This document shows positions 46,275 through 59,070 of a DNA stretch of 64,000 bases, piece by piece; position 1 is the stretch's first letter; every line of letters starts with the position of its first letter. The stretch spans positions 124,001-188,000 of the forward strand of contig VDFB02321300.1 in assembly GCA_007258455.2 (NCBI GenBank), given 5' to 3'. The stretch is from Sequoia sempervirens. Taxonomy: Eukaryota > Streptophyta > Pinopsida > Cupressales > Cupressaceae. A program made the position numbers and the translations under genes. The notes under the pieces are model-generated. The model did no database searches. It had not been told where the DNA came from and saw nothing but the letters and a program-made list of their open reading frames with translations.

Positions 46275-46289
46275 AGCAAGGGAGACTTA
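46275..46289 (+). other. Polypurine tract region of chromovirus
   Basis: AAGCAAGGGAGACTTA lies directly before the 3' LTR start TGATG at 46290. Purine-rich plus-strand primers sit here in LTR elements. Confidence 0.75.
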
Positions 46290-47331
46290 TGATGTTCCCA
46301 TCATCGACAAATAAGTATAAGCTAAAGATTGAAATTATTATTTCCAAATAAATTTTTTTTTACGATATAAATATGATGATTTGAATATAATGATTTATAT
46401 ATATAAATATCATTATATTAAAATCCATATATATAATAAAACCAATATACAAAAATCATTACATTAAAATCAATATATTAAAATTAATATATTAAGTAAA
46501 TCGTTATATTCAATATATTAACATCATTGTATTAAAATTAACATCTAATATATTGAATCGACATCTTAGTAAATCGATTGTTTGATAGGTCATACTGCTT
46601 CAGGGAGATGCGTCTGGTGCCCGGGGAGAAGCACGCCTCCAGAATACACCTAAATAGGAACTCGAGAGAAGTTGGGTGGATATACAGGAAGAACAAGAGG
46701 AAATCACTGCTGAGATTATGTCAATCTTGTGCCAGGTTTAGAGTAAGAACAATCTAGAAGGAATTAAGGGCATCGCGGCTGAAGAAACATGATAACTTTC
46801 CACAAGTCTGAGGTAAAGAGCGCCTAAAGAAGGAAATCATAATCTGTCGTCTTGTAAACTAAGACCACAAGGCATCTCCCAGACATAGAAGAAGTTAGGC
46901 GCTAAGCATCATATGAAGGATTAACATACAGAGATCACCATTCCAGCAGTTTGAGAAGTTAAACGTGAGAAAAGATTCTAGTTGTAATCAACCTTCACAT
47001 CAACCGTCTTTATTGATTCCTATATACCAATCTCATACTCATCAATTGGGCTTATCTTAGGCATAAATCCGTATTATATCAGGGTCGATTAGCACAAAAA
47101 CTATTGATCAATTCATCCTTGACAGTGTATGATCCACTGCATTTCAACTATACTAACATATGTATTTCAACCTAGATTGGTCACTTACAACAATTACATT
47201 AATCAAAGTATAAATATAATATACACTTACATATATCTGGAATAGATTAGTTCTCAGGTTTCTCCATTGAAGTAATATTTTTCTAACAATCTGAGTTGTG
47301 AGCCAAGACTTTCCTATTGAGAATCATCACA
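46290..47331 (+). repeat. 3' LTR of chromovirus
   Basis: Begins TGATGTTCCCATCA, ends AATCATCACA; colinear with 40133-41173, differing at some fifty positions by eye. Confidence 0.93.
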
Positions 47332-50300
47332 TGATGCTGGCAGACATGACATCAAGACGGATTTTTTGTCATGATGCCTACATGACATTTCCTTTGGTAC
47401 CATGGAGACGAGGAGATTAGACCAATCAAACTAAGCCCCCCCTCCCAATTATTTATTTAAATTATTTGTTATCACCTTTATTTTTATTTTTTAAATTGAT
47501 ATTCATAAAACCTAATCCCAGTGCCCTGAAATTGGGAGAAACAATATTTTTTATAACTTGCTATGATTGGATTATTACCTATCATCAGTTGTTACTGGAG
47601 AGCTAGTTGGTATAGGTTTTATCATATGAGTAATATGATTGAAGAATCAACAAAAGTTCAATTTAATGATTCTAGCAGGAGTGCAAAGTCTAAACCATCT
47701 TAGTTAAAAAAATTCTTTTCTAAGGGAATGGAAATGCATCGGTTCATCCAATTATATACAAAAGATGACAGAATTTACATCTGATGAAGATATTGTAGTA
47801 TAGTACAAAGTCTTGGTTTATCTCCAATGATAACTTATACATGAAGATGTTGATCATTCTATGAAAAAAGGACAGAGAAGACAAGAAGTTGACATTGTAC
47901 AAAAGGTGAAAATTCCCATGAAAAAAATAATGGTTGTGAAACATGACAAAACACTTCTCATAGTATTTCACAAAAAAGTGTTGTTTTCTTGAAATTAAAT
48001 AGTCACTATATTGTAGTTAATGTGTCAATTATTTATATAGATCTTGCTTATTTCTACTCCCCCCAAACATAGTTTTTAGATCATCCATTGGGTATGGTGA
48101 TGACAATAAGGCCCTCGAGAGGATTTGATGAAATTGAATTATTGTAAATTGAGATTGAGGGATATTGATTTGTTAAATTAAGTAAATGAGATTGAGTGGT
48201 GAATTGATTATTGTAATGCATATAATCCTATGAATGTAAGATGCTACTTATCAATGATTTTTTGACAATAAAATGATATAAAATAATACTTCTGAAAACA
48301 CAATCCTATCCACACAATTCAATTTTTTTGACACACATGCCAACGAGTAATGATCATAGAAGACTAGATCACGTCCACTATCTATCTAAAGGATATAATT
48401 AGAAGCATAATCAAATCCAAGAGGTAAATTTATGAAAACTAAACATATAATACATTGAAAATAATATCTAACATAACCAATTATAAGTTTTAGGATAAAA
48501 ATTAATAAATTATACACCTAAGAAACTAAATTAAATACTAAAATCACACATTAATAATACTTACATTGAAACAATAATAAAATATAAAATATATACTTTT
48601 CTCCCCTACAAGCTAATATAAAATAATAAATTTAATTTAATCATACAATTGAATTATTGTTGTTTTATTCATCAAATAACTCCATAAAAGTAAAACCATA
48701 ATTTTTCTTTCTCTGGGATAACTCTTAGAGGAATATTTGAACATTTGTTTTTTTCAAGTTGATGCTTGGAGGACCACCTTATTAAACTTAAGTTATATAT
48801 CTTTAAATTTGATGGCTTACACAATCATTTCAATCTCTTCCAATTACCACACATATATGAATAAAAATCTAGAGATTTTATTATGAGAAGTTAATCAAAG
48901 ATGAATATATGATCATAGTTATAGTTGATAGAATCATTAGATTATCTATTGAGTTGGAATCTTCATTAAAAATTGTGTTTATTTTCAAATAATGTTATAA
49001 AGTAATTATATATTGATAAATAGTATAATTTTGTAAGTAGTTAGGCTCAATTTTTTATCTTTCATCTATTTGTATTCATACACATTTTTTACATATTTTA
49101 TTTTACTTATTTTTACACATTTGTTAATACATATTTATGTTTATTATATACCCATATCTAGATAATCATTCACTATATATATATATATATATATATACTC
49201 TTTTACTCTAGGTCAATTTCATGGGTGCAAGATCAATTTTGAAGTTGTGGGATCAATCTTTTGCTCACATATATGACTTTTGAAATTTAAATATTCAAAT
49301 TCAAATATATCTCTTACTCATTTTATTGTTGTGATAAGATGACTCGACACATGTTTTCAATGATTATTGCTATGTAGGGGTATTTAAAGACGTTAATTCT
49401 CTTGTATTAATTCACATCTTGAAATCATCCTAGATTCATTGAACTTCCTAGAGGAGTAAAAGATAATTTATTAAAGGATCACTTCAATTGATGCATTAAA
49501 AGGAACAATATTGACTTCAAAGTCATCATATAGGTCATTTCCACACTTGTCTATTATGTATCAATTTCTAGCAAAATCATAAAGCCAAAATCTTAGGGTG
49601 TTGACCTAGGAGAACTCACCCCTAGTGATCTAAAAACCTCAAGGATTTTTAAATCCTTCCAATCCTTGAAGACTATTAGGAAGCATAAAATCTAGTGAAC
49701 TAGAGATTAGAAGTGCAAAAATAGCAAGGTCAACTATGCAAGCCACTAGATGGATTTGCACCAATTGAAGCAACCTAGATTTATGGACTTGATAAAAGAA
49801 AGATACAATATTATATAATCCAAGAAAAAAGACATATCTAGAACATCTATTTTTTGGGGATCAAAGTGGTATATTTTATTTCCACATCATATTTATCCAC
49901 TAATAATAGTTCTAGAGATAAGTACCATGTATTATTTATATTTAATTCTAAATTATCCACTTCCATAGTTGATTATTAAGTAATCTAGGTGATTTATTCC
50001 AAGATTCATGCATTTATTTAATTATCCTATATTAAAATTATGAAAATGTTAGTTTTCATTATATTTTTAGTGAACCCATCCTATCTTACACCATACTAGG
50101 GTTTTGTCTTAGGGTTTTAGATTTACACTTTTGGATTACATCACCATATTGTATCTCTTTCTAGGGTCTATGTACCTTTCATTTCTATTCCAATGATATA
50201 CATTTTTTAGGGCTTGAGTTGCATTATTTGCTATCTCTTTTCCCACCCTACCCATTTTGCTACCCCATTATGGTTTCATTTATATATTTGATATTTTTTA

Positions 50301-50512
50301 TATTTAAAATTTGAAAGTGAATTATTGAGATTTAGCTGTACTCATAATCCTAATCCTTCAATAAGGAGTGCTCATATAAACCCTACCATGGCCACCCAAT
50401 ATAATGAAACTAAAACTCATTTTCATGTTTTTCTTAAAAAATAATGGATGATAATTAAGACTATGATCATGATACCCATGCCAAAAAAAAAATTACAAAT
50501 GAGATTTTTGGT
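47332..50512. other. No recognisable gene; old repeat traces
   Basis: AT-rich sequence. It includes an (AT)n run near 49173-49196 and a block (49450-49830) resembling 37140-37560. No coding motif was seen. Confidence 0.35.
49173..49196. repeat. (AT)n microsatellite
   Basis: Twelve or so uninterrupted AT dinucleotides. Confidence 0.9.
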
Positions 50513-50599
50513 TTGGATATTGTTGAAAATTGTATACAACTACCCAGTATGATTCATAAAGTTTTCATAAAAAATTCATGGATTAGAAATGTTGCAAGA

Positions 50600-51590
50600 C
50601 ATTATTTAAGATTGTGGCATTTACTTCTCATGTTAACATATTTACCTCGTTTTTATTTTCTACCATTCAACCATCCTCCACCATTACTCCTACTACTATT
50701 TTCCATCCGTGTAGTGTCACCCCTACCTCTACTAGTATCCCATCATATAGTGGCTTTCCTTTCTCCATCTTCCACCCTCTATATGGTCTTCATCCTAAAG
50801 ATACCACTTTTGAGATACCTACATTTGACATGACATATAACACCTCTATTCCTATTTTATCTACCACTAACCCATTTACCATATCCACCACTCACACTTA
50901 TCATATGATTTTGAATTCCTCAAATCAAATATCTACCATGTGCTCTCATTTCATGCCTCCATCTAAGCCCATTATAATATTCCTCCACACATCTTTCCTA
51001 ACCCATTACCACTATCACCACTTATACCAACCAACACATACTTATACCCATTCTAATGTCCTTGAACTTTCGCTAGTTACATTTTCATCTCTTTTCCTAG
51101 ATGCATAAATGCATAAGGTAGTTCAAGTAGAACAAAGAAATAAGATGCAAGACCTAATAGCCAAATAGTGATGAATTCAAATATGCAAGACATATATCAT
51201 TATATTATGTAATTGTTACATCACAAATTTGAATGTATAATGGCAATGGAGACCCTAATATACATTTGAGATCATTTACCACATCTTGAATGAATTTGTT
51301 TGTATGAAGATAAATTACTGGCTAAATCATTTTCGAGGATACTTAAAGATTATGTTGTAGAATGGATAGTTTTTATTGCATCATGGGTTTATCCATATAT
51401 TAATTAATTTTGTAAAGGTTTTCTTGAATTAATTTAAAGTTAATATTAAGCTTAGAGTTACCAATTTTGATCTATTTGAGTGTGCACAAGAACTCAATGA
51501 TCATATTATTGATGATTCCATATACTCTTGATCATCAAGGATATCATTTGTAGTTCATGTATCATCATGTATGATGATCCTACCTTGGAT
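50600..51590 (+). pseudogene. Ty3/gypsy gag remnant
   Basis: A Ser/Thr/Pro-rich open frame (50614-51105, 164 codons) resembles the low-complexity N-terminus of plant gypsy gags. Downstream, with stops, the frames give GDPNIHLRSFTTS (51248), MNEFVCMKI, then FKVNIKLRVTNFDLFECAQE near 51435-51495. Together these match the Retrotrans_gag layout (target-prep segment, LE.FKV.IKP.VT.FDL..C.QE). It is heavily decayed and ends where the minus-strand PMD remnant begins. Confidence 0.6.
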
Positions 51591-52250
51591 GGGTTGTCAA
51601 AGGATGTGATATGCATCCTCTAGAGTAATGGTCATCTCTCTTGTTGGAAGATGAAAGGTGGAGGTATCTGAATCCCATCTCTCCATAAGCTCCATGAACA
51701 TAGCGTCATAGTACCTCATAGGGGGAATGGTGTATACCAAATATAAACCAAATGTGCACATAAATGTTGCTGCTCTACAATAGAAATTTGTGTAGTGTGA
51801 TCTTGTAGAAGTGAAATCAGATGGCCTCCCAAACACTCTCACATATGCAATAGATTTTTTCAAACAAAAAAGTAATTCATTATATGTATTGCATCCAAAA
51901 CTATAAATAGACATCAAATAATCAACTCTAAGTCTTAGAAATCTATGTCCAGTCAGGGGTACCCTTCTTGGTCTAGGGAAACCATGCTAGTCTAGGGAAC
52001 CCATGTAGGTCAGGGGCACCCTTAGAGGTATAGGGCACCCTAAATTCAGAAAAAACTTACAAAAAATTCATATGATAAGCATCTAACCTAAAAGAAAAGT
52101 AGAAAAGTAACTCGCCTCTCATGTCATCGTGCCCCATGCGATGTACTCTCTCAACACCTCGAGCCTCAAGATTTGGTACGGTCGTCGTTGTTGAATCTTC
52201 ACTCCTAGGGCTAATGGTCTTAGTCCTCTAATCTCTCAAATTGTAAGTGT
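51560..52250 (-). pseudogene. Plant mobile domain (PMD) remnant
   Basis: The minus-strand frame 51917-51597 reads YVRVFGRPSDFTSTRSHYTN, then YDAMFMELMERWDSDTSTFH and LPTREMTITLEDAYHIL. The ERW...T.TFHLP.GEMTITL.D segment is diagnostic of the plant mobile domain (aminotransferase-like PMD, found in MAIN/MAIL1 and in transposons). Further upstream on the same strand (about 52200-52080), EARGVERVHRMGHDDMRGE may be the N-terminal part, separated by non-matching sequence. It stops just after ITLEDAYHIL, before the rest of the domain. Probably carried by a transposon rather than a host gene. Confidence 0.7.
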
Positions 52251-52825
52251 GAAAATGCATGTCCAAAAATTAAAAATATCATCACTTATAAGATAAATTT
52301 AGTAACATATTTCTCATACTATACCCTATTAAATTCAACATAACTTGAGCTAGCGAGCTACATTTTTTATGCCATCTATTCTATTAGAATCATAATTTTT
52401 CTCTTGTTCATGTTGTATTCTTTTTTATATAAATCATTGTGATTACATGACCTCATCACAAGCATTTTCACCAAAACCCCAATCAATTCAATGTGGCAAG
52501 ATTTCTACCCTGATTCCACCTCCATAAAGCAAACAAAATCAAGGGCCATACATTTGTAACCCTAGAATTTCATTATCTTTAGAAATTTTATACTAACACA
52601 TTTGATTGTATGTGTAGGATGTTTTATGAGTTTCTAATGATTCAACTTTGCAGGATGTGGTTCCTAATGTGTGGTTTTATAGATTAATACACTAGGGGCT
52701 TCATTCTCTTGTTTGGAAAATGATCTACATCCCCTACAATATATTTTTATGATATGAATTATTTTCATTACTTTATCTTACATATGCACATAGTGTCATA
52801 TGGCCACTAAAGTGGGGGCTAAATG
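52251..52825. other. No recognisable feature
   Basis: AT-rich sequence between the PMD remnant and an LTR fragment; nothing supportable was found. Confidence 0.35.
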
Positions 52826-54000
52826 TAGCATCAAAAATTGTACTCCCTTTCAAGAGAAAGCATGATTTCACACTCTATTTGGAACTAGCTTTATTGACCT
52901 TTCATATCAAAGCATTGAGATATTCCCTAGCCCTAAGTTTTCTTATCAACCTAGGAGAATGTGTCAAAAAAATATTATCAATTAAACATCAACAAATCAG
53001 CTCTAACAAGTGCCCTCACCATGGATAAGTCCTAAATTCAACAGACCCTAAACAACCAATGTAAATCTTGTTGAGTATGAGAAGGCCAGTTTAGGCCACA
53101 CTATGCCCTAGACTAGCTATTTTTCTTGACGGTATTCATTTCCTATTTTTTTGGGTCTCTAATTTCAAAGATGTAATTTCAAATTTGGGCCTTGGCAGTA
53201 ATTTATTCCCAAAAATTCAAATTTAAGTATGTTATACTAAACTTTAATTTATCCTAAGTTCCACTATATAAACATGAATTATTATTTCAAAATGGAAGAA
53301 AAAGGATCATAAGACAATTATATTCTACCAAATTATATTTAAATTTATAGGTTTTCAAGGTGAATTTCAGATTTAATCAAGATTGCTACAATGATAGAAG
53401 TTTGATGCCAATGGAAGAACATGATGAAATCTAGGTTTTGTAGATTGCTTTGGCCCTCTTAAACCACCTAATGACTTGTTTCTAAAGTGTTATCATCTTC
53501 AAGCTTCAACCTACTTGCTGCCCTAAGAAAGGTATTATTGCATTTTAGATTTTCCTAAGGTTATTTGACTTTCTCTTAGGTTGATCTCATTGTTATCATT
53601 TAGGGATCCTTCTCTAACATATTTGAGTAGGATTTATTTGTATTTTAGATTATTATATAATTATATTCACATAAGGTTAAAATCACATACACTTTATCAT
53701 TTAGCTCATTAGCTATTTGTGAAGGTAGAAATACCAAAACAGGGGTTTGACTAAGGAAAACTCTTATATAGACACCCCTTACACCTCTTTGTTAAGATTT
53801 TTGTAGGTTCAAAGTCGAAGGAAAAGATTCTAGAATAGGATTATAGAAGGAAAACAAGGTGCTATAGACCTATGAGCTCAAATCTAAAAAAAGATGAGCT
53901 CAGTCTAGGGCATATTACGTCTTAGACTAGCTATTTCATCTTCAAACTTCAGTCATGGGTGCACAATTCTCTACCCTCCATAGATCTATTTTTAGTTCCT
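52826..54000 (+). mobile_element. LTR fragment related to the nested LTR at 14258-15531
   Basis: Begins TGTAGCATCAAAAATTGTAC, comparable with TGTCGTAAAATTGCACCCCT at 14258. Near 53730 it carries ATACCAAAACAGGGGTTTGA followed by CTAAGGAAAA, as at 15013-15040. The right end is uncertain. The phrase TAGACTAGCTATTT occurs at both about 53113 and 53932, suggesting an internal duplication. Confidence 0.45.
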
Positions 54001-54199
54001 AACATTTCAATTTCATCAATATAAAAAATTTACATTTTCAAATTAGATCTTGTAATCAAATCAATTCAATATATTCACATTAATTTTAATCAATTCCTAA
54101 GGCACAAAAAGATTTAAGATCCAAAGTAGATTGAAACACCTATTAGGTTGCAAGTCAATCTTACATCCTTTCCAATTTGGAATCCAATGTTTGTTGGAA

Positions 54200-54437
54200 A
54201 AGGATTAATTTTAATGATCTAAACATTAGGTCTAGAATCCCTCTTTTAACAAAATATTAGGTATCCATGTACAAATAAAAATGAAATCTCTCACAAAAAG
54301 AGAAAAGGAGAAAACCTAGTGGGACAAAAATCCTCCCCAAAAAAGTGATGGAATACAAAATTCTCTCAATGATGCATGAGAAGGACAAAACTCCATTCGA
54401 GGAAAAATACCCCCATAAGAGAGAAGAAGAGAGACCA
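54200..54437 (-). mobile_element. Fragment of gag-only LTR element
   Basis: Matches 13640-13860 in order: GGTA(C/T)CCATGTACAAAT, TCTCACAAA...GAGAAAAGGAGAAA, then CCCC(C)ATAAGAG and AGAGAGAC. It is therefore part of the 3' internal region of a relative of the element at 13192-17645, cut at 54438 by the next LTR. Confidence 0.55.
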
Positions 54438-55826
54438 TGTTGAAAATATGTTGACATTGATGTCAAAGTAGATCATTGATTTCAAAGGAGTGATGCCAAC
54501 AAATCAGTGAGAATTAAATGTAATTACTTTTATCATGTCATGTCTGAGCATTTGAAATTATGAAGTATTGTGATCATTGCATAATTTTAATGGTATCATT
54601 ACTAAGAACAAGGCTACTTGTAGTATGCTTGAAATATCATCTTGTATCTATTGTAGTTGTTGGAAGCAGTTTGGAAGTGTTTGTGGTAGTACTCTATGGT
54701 TTACTATTCATGCATTACATGTTATACTATCATAGTGTGTTTTTATTCATATTCTACCACAATTGTGTGCTATAGATTGTGGTTTATACCCCAAGTAAAG
54801 TTACTCATGATGTACCATATTCCAAATTTTTAGAGGTTGAGCTTTTGTAGACAAAATTTTAGAACTAACAAAGTTTTTTGTGTTTGTTGGTTCACTAAGA
54901 ATAATGTTTGTATGTTTGCACCAAGGGAAGCATGCACTAGCTGGAGGAAGCATGTGAAGATAAAATAGGTCTAGTTTAAGATCACTTAAGGAAGCACATA
55001 ACATCATCTAAAATTGGTGGTAACATAATTGTTTTTGGACTAGGTCGCGTACACATTTCGTATCAATTTGAATTAAGATCTACCCTTTGCTAACATGGCT
55101 AATTACAAATGGTGTCAAGAATTTCTTGGTGGACATAAGATATTGTTAATATGTCAGAATGCATATATTTATGACAAGGAATCATTCAATGTAATGTATG
55201 AGAGTGTAAGCAAATGTATGAGTGTGTGAAGGAATGCTATGTAATTAGGGATTTAATACGAATATCAATGTGATATAATGTGAGTTATATTCCAATCATT
55301 GTGTGCTATTATTAGAAGATCATATGTTAATTGGGAGAGTGTGTGAAGGTTGATTAGATCAAGTGCAAGTTGTGTTATTAGTCTTGAAGATCCAAAAATC
55401 ATATCTCTGTAATCCATAGGACTAGTGTCTTACCTATTGATTTGGTGCTCAAATATTTATGTTAGGGATTGGTGTCTCTAGTAGGTCGGTGTCTACAAAT
55501 ACAATTGAGGATTGACGTCTCCAGTAGGTTGGTGCCTACTTCTTGATTGCAAGTGATTCATTATTTCAGTGAGGATAGATTTAGTCAATAGCTCCAAAAA
55601 GCTTTTTTCACTGTGGTTTTTCCTATTCTAAGTTTCCACGTACATCTAGTGTTCCTTGTCTGAATATGTGCATCTATGTTACTTAATTTTTAAGAAAATT
55701 AATGCTTGTTGCTTTGATGTTTTTGAGGCTCATGTTTGGATAAGTCACTAATGGTAATTAATCTTGAAATTAAATATTTTTTGCATATATTAATTCACCC
55801 CCCTCTCAGTATATGGTGTGACCTTT
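54438..55826 (+). mobile_element. 5' LTR of Ty1/copia element
   Basis: Starts TGTTGAAAATATGTTG (or at the second TGTTG, 54449) and runs to a TTCACCCCCCTCTCAGT segment, which is common at copia LTR 3' ends, just before the PBS. The exact end is blurred by mutation because no CA is present. Confidence 0.6.
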
Positions 55827-55829
55827 AAT

Positions 55830-55841
55830 TGGTATTAGAGC
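55830..55841 (+). other. Primer-binding site of copia element
   Basis: TGGTATTAGAGC, one mismatch to the tRNA-Met complement. Confidence 0.85.
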
Positions 55842-55884
55842 TAAGTTCCTTTGATAAATCTTAATAGCTTGAGGTAAATCTGAG

Positions 55885-57700
55885 ATGACACACTCAGTGG
55901 CTCAAGAAGGTTTGTCTTCAAATAATACATCATTGTTTGATGGATGTAATTATGACTTTTAGAGTGTGAGGATGGAAGCATATTTGATGGCCCTAGGATT
56001 TGAGGTTTGGCAATCAGTTGTGGATGGATATGAAATCCCTGATTGTCCCACAATAGGTCAGGCTAGAAAGAAGGCTTGTGAGAGTAATTCCAAGGAAAGA
56101 AATACTATTTTATGTGGTTTATCTATCTCCAAGTTTGTAAATATTATTCATTGTAGGACATCGAAGGAAATATGGGTTAAGTTACATGAAATCTATGAAT
56201 GTGATGACGAGGTTAAAAAAAAAAAGATTCAAACCTGCAAAGGTCAATTTAAAAGTCTAAAAATGAAGGAAGAAGAAAATGTTTCTATATTATTGCTTTG
56301 GGTTGATGAGGTTGTTAACTCTATTGGAGGTCTTGGTGAAGAGATGAGGGAAGGTATGAATGTGAAAAAGGTACTCAAATCCCTTCCCTAAAATTTTGAT
56401 GCAAAATTTTCTAATGTTGAAGAAGTTAAAGATTCAAATACTCTAACTATGGATGAGTTACATGGAATTTTCACTTCCTATGAAATGAAAATTGATAATG
56501 ATATATCTATAAGGAAAGAGGTTGCATTCAAAGTGTATAGGAAGCAAGATGATTTCGATTCAAAAGATGGATCAGATCGTGAAGAGTCAAACTTTATCAA
56601 AAAGCTATAGAGAGGTTTCAGAAAGTATAAAGGTAAGTTTCCTTTCAAATTTTTTAACTTTGGTGAAGTAGGAAATTCATGGCTAAGTGTCCATACAAAG
56701 ATTCTAGTAATGATGGGAAGAAGTCATTTTCAAAAAGGAAAAGGTTTCAAAAAAATCAAAAGATTTTCTTTATCAATGAGGAGGGTTACTCATTTGATGA
56801 TGATGACCAAAACACTTCTAAGAATGAAGGAGAAAAGGCTCTATTCATGGATATAGAAACTTTTGAAGGTGATGCAAAAATGAAGTCTCAAAATGATGAT
56901 GATGTTGAATTAGATATTGTGGAATAATTTCTTTTTTCTAAAAAAGAAATTAAAATAGTGAGAAAAAGAATTGTTGAAGAAGTGAAGGTTAAAGACAAAC
57001 TATCTCAGAATCTTGAGAAACTGGAGAATGTGGTCATTGACTTGAAGATTCAAGTGGAAGAAGCAAAGGTGATTGAAGAAGTTATGACAAAAAGGTTGCT
57101 AACAAGAGACAAGGATTGTGAAAAGCTTGAAGCAAAGATTGTGTCATTAAGGAAAAATCATGAAAATGAAAATCATCAACTAAAGATGAAGTTTTGGAAG
57201 AGCACTGAGATCTTGGATTGATCAGATAATAGAAAGTCAAAGATTGTCGCATTTCAAAACCAACATTGGTTTTACTGACATATAGAAGAATACGGTGACT
57301 GAGCAACCCATGAAGTCAATTGGTGAGATTCCAAAAGAGAATGGCTCCAGAAGTTCAAAGTCTGAGCAGGTTGTGATAACTAAAGAAAGAAATTTGATGG
57401 ATGATGGTTTCACTCAAGTGCATAGATGGAATAGAAGATTCAAAAGACAAGCTTCAAGAGGTCAAGGATACAATACCAAGTTCAATCATTCTTTTTCTAG
57501 TTATTATTTTACTTGTAATCATTTTGGTCATAAGGCTATGAATTGTAGAAAGATTCTGACAAAAAATAATAATTTTTTTAGCAGAAATGTGTTTGCACCA
57601 TTGTTTGATTTCAATATTATTTATCATAAATCTAACAATTTTCAGAATATTATTAGAAATTGTAGAAGCAATTTTGTGGCCAAATACAAAAGGAAATAAC
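55885..57700 (+). pseudogene. Ty1/copia gag with two damaged zinc knuckles
   Basis: Starts MTHSVAQEGLSS at 55885. The DUF4219/UBN2 region follows (FDGCNYDF, a stop, MEAYLMALGFEVWQSVVDGY, SKEIWVKLHEIYE, FKSLKMKEEENV). The first CCHC knuckle near 56645-56700 has lost its first cysteines (FFNFGEVG...AKCPYKD). After an acidic region and a long coiled coil (56958-57221) comes a second knuckle at about 57510-57553 (FTCNHFGHKAMNC), also missing its first Cys. Two knuckles separated by a coiled coil is a recognised layout in some large copia gags. There are several stops and frameshifts. Confidence 0.8.
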
Positions 57701-58525
57701 TCAGTATGTCAGAGTAGTGAAGTAAAAAAGGTTTGGAAGAAGAAGCCAGAGGAACAAAGACCAAATAAATCCATGGTGGCTCAAATCGCATTACATGCCC
57801 AAAAGGAGAAGAATCTAAGGATCATTAACAATGGATGTTCAAGCCACATGATTGGAGACAAGAGAAAGTTCATGCATTTCAAAAAGTTTGATGGAGGGGT
57901 TGTAACTCTTGGTAACACCTCAATTGCTAAGATTATTGGTAAGGGTATCTTGAGTCTTGATGGTGGAAAGATAAAAACTTGTGATGTCTTGTATGTAGAA
58001 GGATTGAAGCAAAATATTTGGAGTGTAATTTAAATGTGTAATAAAAGCTATAAGCTCTCATTTAGTGCTAAAGGTTGTGAAATAAAAAAAATTGGTACAT
58101 ATGTGAGTTAGTTGTGGAAGGAAGAAGGAATGACAATGATGTGTATCATCTCAATGAGGTGAATGGAAAAAAATGATTTTCCATACAAAGAGAATAGAGT
58201 TGGCTTTGGCACAGAAGATTGGGACACATCAATTTTGATGATCTTGTGCAGATTAGTTCAAAAGGAATGGTAAGAGGCATGCCAAAGATCAAGAATCCTC
58301 CATTTACTAGTTGCAAACCATGTCATGAAGGAAAATAGACAAAGACCTGATTTCCTACTAAAGAGTATTCTGCAACAAAGCCATTGGATTTGATCATATA
58401 GATCTATGCAAACCAATGAGGAAAAGGAGCATTCAAGGTGACAGGCATTTTATGATGCTTATTGATGATTATTCTAGAATGACTTGGATTACACTTTTGA
58501 GCATTCAACGTGATAAAAAGAGCTA
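57700..58525 (+). pseudogene. Ty1/copia protease and integrase N-terminus, truncated
   Basis: The frame continues with IINNGCSSHMIGDKRKFMHF near 57822; the protease active-site DSG is replaced by NNG, so it is catalytically dead. LYVEGLKQNIWSVI follows, then the GAG_pre-integrase segment (LWHRRLGHINFDDL near 58205) and MLIDDYSRMTWITLL-like integrase core start near 58460. The similarity stops at about 58525. The rest of integrase, RT, RNase H and the 3' LTR are absent. Confidence 0.8.
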
Positions 58526-59070
58526 TGTAGGTGGCATGAGTTGGTGGATGTGGATACCTTTGAGGTATAGGTGATTGGATGGGTTAGCACTTGTTGTGGG
58601 TGCTATTTTTAGTCGCATGGGTTGTTCAGTTGGATGGGAGCAAACAATTTCTTGGTTGTTGTTCTAGCTGATGTTCTATCTTGTTTTATAGAGGATGACT
58701 TCATGGTTGTGTTTGGGTTGCGAGCTTTGAAGTTGATGTTGTTGATGATTTTGTATAGCTTGTGAGCACAGTGGAGTAGTGGTAGTATCTTGTATCTTTT
58801 GATATCACTGGGATCGTATGCTTGTTTTTTTTGTACTGATGCATTTCACCTGGGCTTATTCTTTTTTCTTCCATAGGTGGCACATTGGAGGATGATAGGG
58901 ATTGTTTCTTGAGATGGTGGACATCTTGGATGTCATTGTAGGTGTCTTGTTAGAGTATGAGAGCATGTATAGATTCATCTAGTTTCATGGATGGTTGTTA
59001 TGATGTGATTTTCATCATTTGACCCTAAGATATTGTTGCTTTAGACTCTTGATAGGTCTTCAACAAGTGG
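58526..59070. other. No recognisable feature
   Basis: T- and G-rich sequence after the copia truncation point. No frame or motif was recognised. Confidence 0.35.

Larger units (their letters stand above)
40133..47331 (+). mobile_element. Full-length Ty3/gypsy chromovirus, inactive
   Basis: A 7.2-kb element with two LTRs of about 1040 bp (roughly 95% identical by eye), a PBS, gag with a zinc knuckle, protease, RT, RNase H, integrase, C-terminal chromodomain, a minisatellite and a polypurine tract. The chromodomain places it in the chromovirus branch, whose integrases are known to target chromatin through that domain. Multiple stops, frameshifts and an RT deletion make it inactive. Flanks GTGTG and TGATG do not form a clear target duplication. 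Confidence 0.93.

Noticed and set aside
50513..51105. Stand-alone Ser/Thr/Pro-rich secreted protein
   Set aside because: Gypsy gag motifs follow directly downstream, so it is better read as the low-complexity N-terminus of that gag.
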